Source of the DNA: Pseudomonadota bacterium
GTDB lineage: Bacteria > Myxococcota > Bradymonadia > UBA4248
Direction: 5' to 3'
Assembly: GCA_017629415.1 (NCBI GenBank)
Contig: JAGBXG010000001.1
Span: forward strand, 1-16,335
DNA length: 16,335 nt
Both the position numbers and the translations under genes were made by a program. This document shows positions 13,724 to 16,335 of this stretch, in pieces. The notes under the pieces are model-generated. The model made no database searches. It saw only the letters and a program-made list of their open reading frames with translations, and had not been told where the DNA came from. Numbering within the stretch: the stretch's first letter is position 1; each line of letters starts with the position of its first letter.

Positions 13724-14896
13724 TTAAAAAATCACAAATCCCCAGGGGGTGAGTACGCCACCGGATACAATGGGCAAAAGCCATTTGCCAAAGAATACAT
13801 ACTCAATAGCTGCCAATGCGATGAAGGGTCCAAAAGGAATGGCCAGTTTGCCATCCGAAGGTTCTTCAGTTTCAGATTCATTTTGAGATGAAGAAGCTGC
13901 AACAGTCTTATCTGTCTGTTCTTCACTCTCAGGATTTGCAGTTTCTTCGGCAGTATTGTTTATTTCACTATTTTGTGCACAAGTATTATGCTGAGATGCG
14001 GTTTCTTCGATTGTGCCGTTGTTATTTTGTTCTTTGTTCAAACTAGCATCGGTAGTTTTAGGAGATTTATCCGCCAAAAGTTCGGCTTCGACTTCGTTGA
14101 CAACGGCATTTCGGAACAGACCATTTTGGGTTTCAGTCTGCTGTTTGCGTCCCATCAGGATACCGATAACAGCGGCGATAATGCCTTGTACGCTGGCAGC
14201 GAGAAATATAAAGGGGAGGCATTGCCAGCCGAGGAAGGCGCCGACCATCACCATCATCCAAATGTCGCCGCCCCCCATGCCGATGCGTTTGGTGAGCAAA
14301 TAATAGCCGCCGATAATGGCAACGATAATGCCACCGCCTATGAGGCCACCGAGAATGGAATCGAGCCATGTGATGTTACCTAAAATCGTGGCATAGGGGA
14401 AAGCATCTGGCAGAGCAAAAGACACGGCAATGCCAAGTGCGGCAATTGGCAAAGCAACTTCAGGCGGAATTTCCGTTGTCTGATAATCGATAACGGCCAA
14501 AGCAAGGCTGCCGACAAGAAAGATAATCATGCCGGCATACAGCGCAAACAGTCGCAAAAATACGCCATCTAAAAGCAGAATATCGAGATTTTGACCAAAG
14601 ACTTGCCGGCACAGGAAAAACCCAAAAACGGCGCAAATCGCTTCAATGATGGGATATTGTGCAGAAATCGGATTTTTACAGCTTCGGCATTTACCGCGCA
14701 AAATCAGCCAGGAAAGCACGGGGATATTGTCATAAGGCTTGATGCGATTTTGACACTTGGGGCACGTGCTGGGCGGCCATGCAATCGAAAGATGATTGGG
14801 AACACGGTAAATCACGACATTAGAAAATGATCCCAGACATGCCGCAAACAGCGTACAAAAGATGGTCAGAATGATATAAAAAATTTCTAAATCCAT
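13724..14896 (-). CDS. pilD: Type IV prepilin peptidase/N-methyltransferase with a long insert
   Basis: This polytopic inner-membrane aspartyl protease cleaves the leader of type IV pilins and type II secretion pseudopilins and methylates the new N-terminus. In the 390-residue product the N-terminal methylation region has GSFSNVVIYRVP (22-33) and two zinc-binding pairs, C45/C48 and C70/C73. Catalytic aspartates are D137 (AVIDYQTTEIP) and D211 (GMGGGDIW, the GxGD motif). The usual Lys after GxGD (GDxK) is Trp-Met here. A hydrophilic Glu/Asn/Ser/Thr-rich insert of about 100 residues (252-349) separates the penultimate helices from the conserved PFGPF segment (354-358). Family members are typically 250-290 residues. 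The gene is 14 bp downstream of the kinase-like lipoprotein gene, with TAAGG about 9 bp before the ATG, so the two are very likely cotranscribed. No pilin gene is in the window. Confidence 0.92.
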   Translation of the reverse strand: MDLEIFYIILTIFCTLFAACLGSFSNVVIYRVPNHLSIAWPPSTCPKCQNRIKPYDNIPVLSWLILRGKCRSCKNPISAQYPIIEAICAVFGFFLCRQVFGQNLDILLLDGVFLRLFALYAGMIIFLVGSLALAVIDYQTTEIPPEVALPIAALGIAVSFALPDAFPYATILGNITWLDSILGGLIGGGIIVAIIGGYYLLTKRIGMGGGDIWMMVMVGAFLGWQCLPFIFLAASVQGIIAAVIGILMGRKQQTETQNGLFRNAVVNEVEAELLADKSPKTTDASLNKEQNNNGTIEETASQHNTCAQNSEINNTAEETANPESEEQTDKTVAASSSQNESETEEPSDGKLAIPFGPFIALAAIEYVFFGKWLLPIVSGGVLTPWGFVIF

Positions 14897-14910
14897 AGAT
14901 GGAGCCTTAT

Positions 14911-16239
14911 TTATTCAAAGAAGAATGTTTCGGATTCGCCGTTTTTCTGGATGCATTCATGGACATAATCCAAGTAGGTTTGTCGTTGTTTCCAGAACGT
15001 TTCAAATTTATCTTGTTCAAACTTTGTTGCATCGGGAAACAGATATGCCTGCATGGCGGTTTTATCGAAACTTTGGATGGCTTCGTAGGTCATGCGAGAA
15101 AATCTTGTAATTTCGTGCAAATGCTTGAGCGGTTTGGGATGCGGAGTCTGTGAGAAGGATGCGCCGTTGTCGATGGACATAAAACGGCCATGAGCAATCT
15201 GGCAATTCACGCCTTTGAGTTCTTCGACACCGCTGAATCGATCCCAGTTATTGATGAGAAAATCAAAAACAATCAAATTGGAGATTTGGCGTGCCAAATC
15301 ATAAATCGTCAAGTCTTCGATATGAGGTGCCAGTTTTTGGGTATATTTTTCGCCGCGTTTATGGCGTTTGGCAATGTGCGGCAAGAGTTCCGAGGCTGAC
15401 TTTTTTAAATCCTCCCGTGAGGAACCAGGATTGAGCCAAGGTTGCCAAAGTTCACTAAATTCAATGGGATAGTCAGCATATTCAGCAATCCAGGCTTTAT
15501 AAGTGCCGTCTACACGGTGTTTGCCATTTTCTAGCTTTGTCGGAATAATTTCTTTAAATTCATCTTTAGGATTTGCCGAATTCCGCGCATAAAGGGATGA
15601 AAAAACATCAAAATCAAAAAAAACAGGCACATTTTTCGGCACATCAAATCCGCATTTCATGGCCGGACACAAGCGATAGGCGGCAATTTCCGAGCGATAA
15701 TTCGACTGGAATCGTTTTTGGAACGGTTTGAATGCAGCAATCGTTTCTTTGTCTTGATAAAATTTATAAACGAGTGAGCTTCCGCCTCCCAGACGTTTCA
15801 TGCCTGTCAAATCTTTACCAACCACAAGTTCGCGAGGTTTGGCGTTCAGATCAGGATGTTTAGCCATGGCTTCGGCGTATGCAGCTGTGATTTCAGGTTT
15901 TGCTCCCCATCGTGTTTCGGCATCATAAAACAAGCGGATGACTTCATCGTATCGATTTTGTGCCATAAAAAACTGGCCAAGCGCAATCGCATCCTCGACT
16001 TTTGCATCACTGGCTGTCCATTTTGCGCGCAAAGCTGTTTCATCAGGGGCATTTTGGACATGATTGGAGGTTTGGGATTCTATTTTGGCCTCATCTGATT
16101 TTTTAGGCTTTGCCTCATTCTGCAGCATTTCGGTTTCGATCTGCCCGGCTTCGGACTGCTTGCTGGAATCTTGGTTTTGAGCTGAACTGCAGGCGCATAT
16201 CCAAACAGCGACAGGCAACAACCATATCAGTTTTATCAT
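14911..16239 (-). CDS. Predicted lipoprotein kinase, Fam20C/four-jointed/HipA-like fold
   Basis: This is a 442-residue lipoprotein (signal peptide to ICAC, Cys17, Ser at +2) with an acidic low-complexity spacer (20-70), one TPR-like helical pair (about 82-130) and a protein-kinase-like domain (about 138-432). Core residues all appear present: glycine-rich loop RLGGGSS (149-155), ATP-binding Lys171 in AAFKPF, helix-C Glu184 in RSEIAAYRL, catalytic Asp333 in DFLINNWDR (326-334), and metal-binding Asp357 in SIDNGASF. The FKP, E-x-AAY, N-x-DR and IDNG pattern matches the atypical kinases Fam20C, four-jointed, CotH and HipA rather than eukaryotic-type Ser/Thr kinases, which would show HRD and DFG. 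Export of a kinase to the periplasm or outer membrane is odd, since ATP is scarce there. It is the first visible gene of a unit with pilD. AAGGA 9 bp upstream supports the start. Substrate is unknown. Confidence 0.72.
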   Translation of the reverse strand: MIKLIWLLPVAVWICACSSAQNQDSSKQSEAGQIETEMLQNEAKPKKSDEAKIESQTSNHVQNAPDETALRAKWTASDAKVEDAIALGQFFMAQNRYDEVIRLFYDAETRWGAKPEITAAYAEAMAKHPDLNAKPRELVVGKDLTGMKRLGGGSSLVYKFYQDKETIAAFKPFQKRFQSNYRSEIAAYRLCPAMKCGFDVPKNVPVFFDFDVFSSLYARNSANPKDEFKEIIPTKLENGKHRVDGTYKAWIAEYADYPIEFSELWQPWLNPGSSREDLKKSASELLPHIAKRHKRGEKYTQKLAPHIEDLTIYDLARQISNLIVFDFLINNWDRFSGVEELKGVNCQIAHGRFMSIDNGASFSQTPHPKPLKHLHEITRFSRMTYEAIQSFDKTAMQAYLFPDATKFEQDKFETFWKQRQTYLDYVHECIQKNGESETFFFE

Positions 16240-16274
16240 CTGGTTTTATCCTTTTTGTAATTGTAAGTTTTTAA

Positions 16275-16335
16275 GGGGGCAAGCCCCCTGCGGCGCTATT
16301 TGCTTTGCAAATACGCGCCTACCCCCAATGCGGGG
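16275..16335 (-). repeat. REP-like composite repeat, cut by the window end
   Basis: GGGGGC (16275-16280) pairs with GCCCCC (16283-16288). Then come GGCGC-TATTTGC (16292-16303), loop TTT, GCAAATA (16307-16313), bulged C16314 and GCGCC (16315-16319), with GTAG on the minus strand (16322-16319), and the start of a CCCC...GGGG hairpin. It is almost identical to 7607-7659, with a different loop. It lies about 35 bp upstream of the kinase-like gene, so any promoter for that gene lies in the narrow gap or beyond the window. Confidence 0.75.

Noticed and set aside
13409..13727. Small open frames across the repeat island between the convergent genes
   Set aside because: They are composed of the repeat modules, lack ribosome sites and match no family I know.
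14911..16239. Eukaryotic-type Ser/Thr kinase
   Set aside because: No HRD or DFG motif; the N-x-DR and IDNG pattern fits atypical Fam20/HipA-like kinases instead.

Overview
The window (about 16.3 kb, moderate GC) looks like chromosomal DNA of a diderm, Gram-negative bacterium. It holds a TonB-dependent outer-membrane receptor, four predicted lipoproteins, a TRAP-type importer that includes a TatT-like lipoprotein, and a type IV prepilin peptidase. The AdeT/DUF6091-type TRAP binding protein beside a fused TRAP permease, long acidic low-complexity inserts, and a secreted Fam20/HipA-like kinase fold suggest a deltaproteobacterial relative (Bradymonadota/Myxococcota type). That placement is inference. 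No rRNA, tRNA, CRISPR array, integrase or transposase was seen.

Layout. Positions 263-1918 (minus) encode RsmB, a 16S rRNA m5C methyltransferase. A gene-free stretch of about 750 bp follows, with two bulged hairpins, decayed repeats and a good promoter. Positions 2673-7568 (plus) carry a TRAP transporter operon: TatT-like lipoprotein, AdeT-family periplasmic binding protein, then a permease joining small (Q) and large (M) parts through a tandem-repeat linker. Two near-identical GC hairpins sit between binding protein and permease and probably set their expression ratio. A repeat island and a shared bidirectional terminator separate this operon from the convergent TonB-dependent receptor (7945-9942, minus). 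That receptor lies behind a lipoprotein with two related beta-sandwich-like domains and an Ala/Glu/Asp repeat tail (10012-11250, minus). A divergent intergenic region with a three-copy 40-bp hairpin repeat leads to a YfbK-type VWA lipoprotein (11636-13360, plus). A second repeat island lies between it and a convergent two-gene unit: prepilin peptidase with a 100-residue insert (13724-14896, minus) and, 14 bp upstream, a lipoprotein with an apparently complete Fam20C/four-jointed-like kinase core (14911-16239, minus). The window ends inside another repeat copy.

The two most interesting items are the dispersed hairpin family and the lipoprotein kinase. Nine hairpins at five places share one architecture: a TAT/ATA junction with a single bulged C/G at the same position, while stems and loops vary. 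Four of them carry an adjacent GTAG (or GCAG) on the bulged-G strand, as in REP sequences handled by RAYT Y1 transposases. The kinase is predicted to sit outside the cytoplasm, where ATP is not expected, and is coupled to a prepilin peptidase gene.
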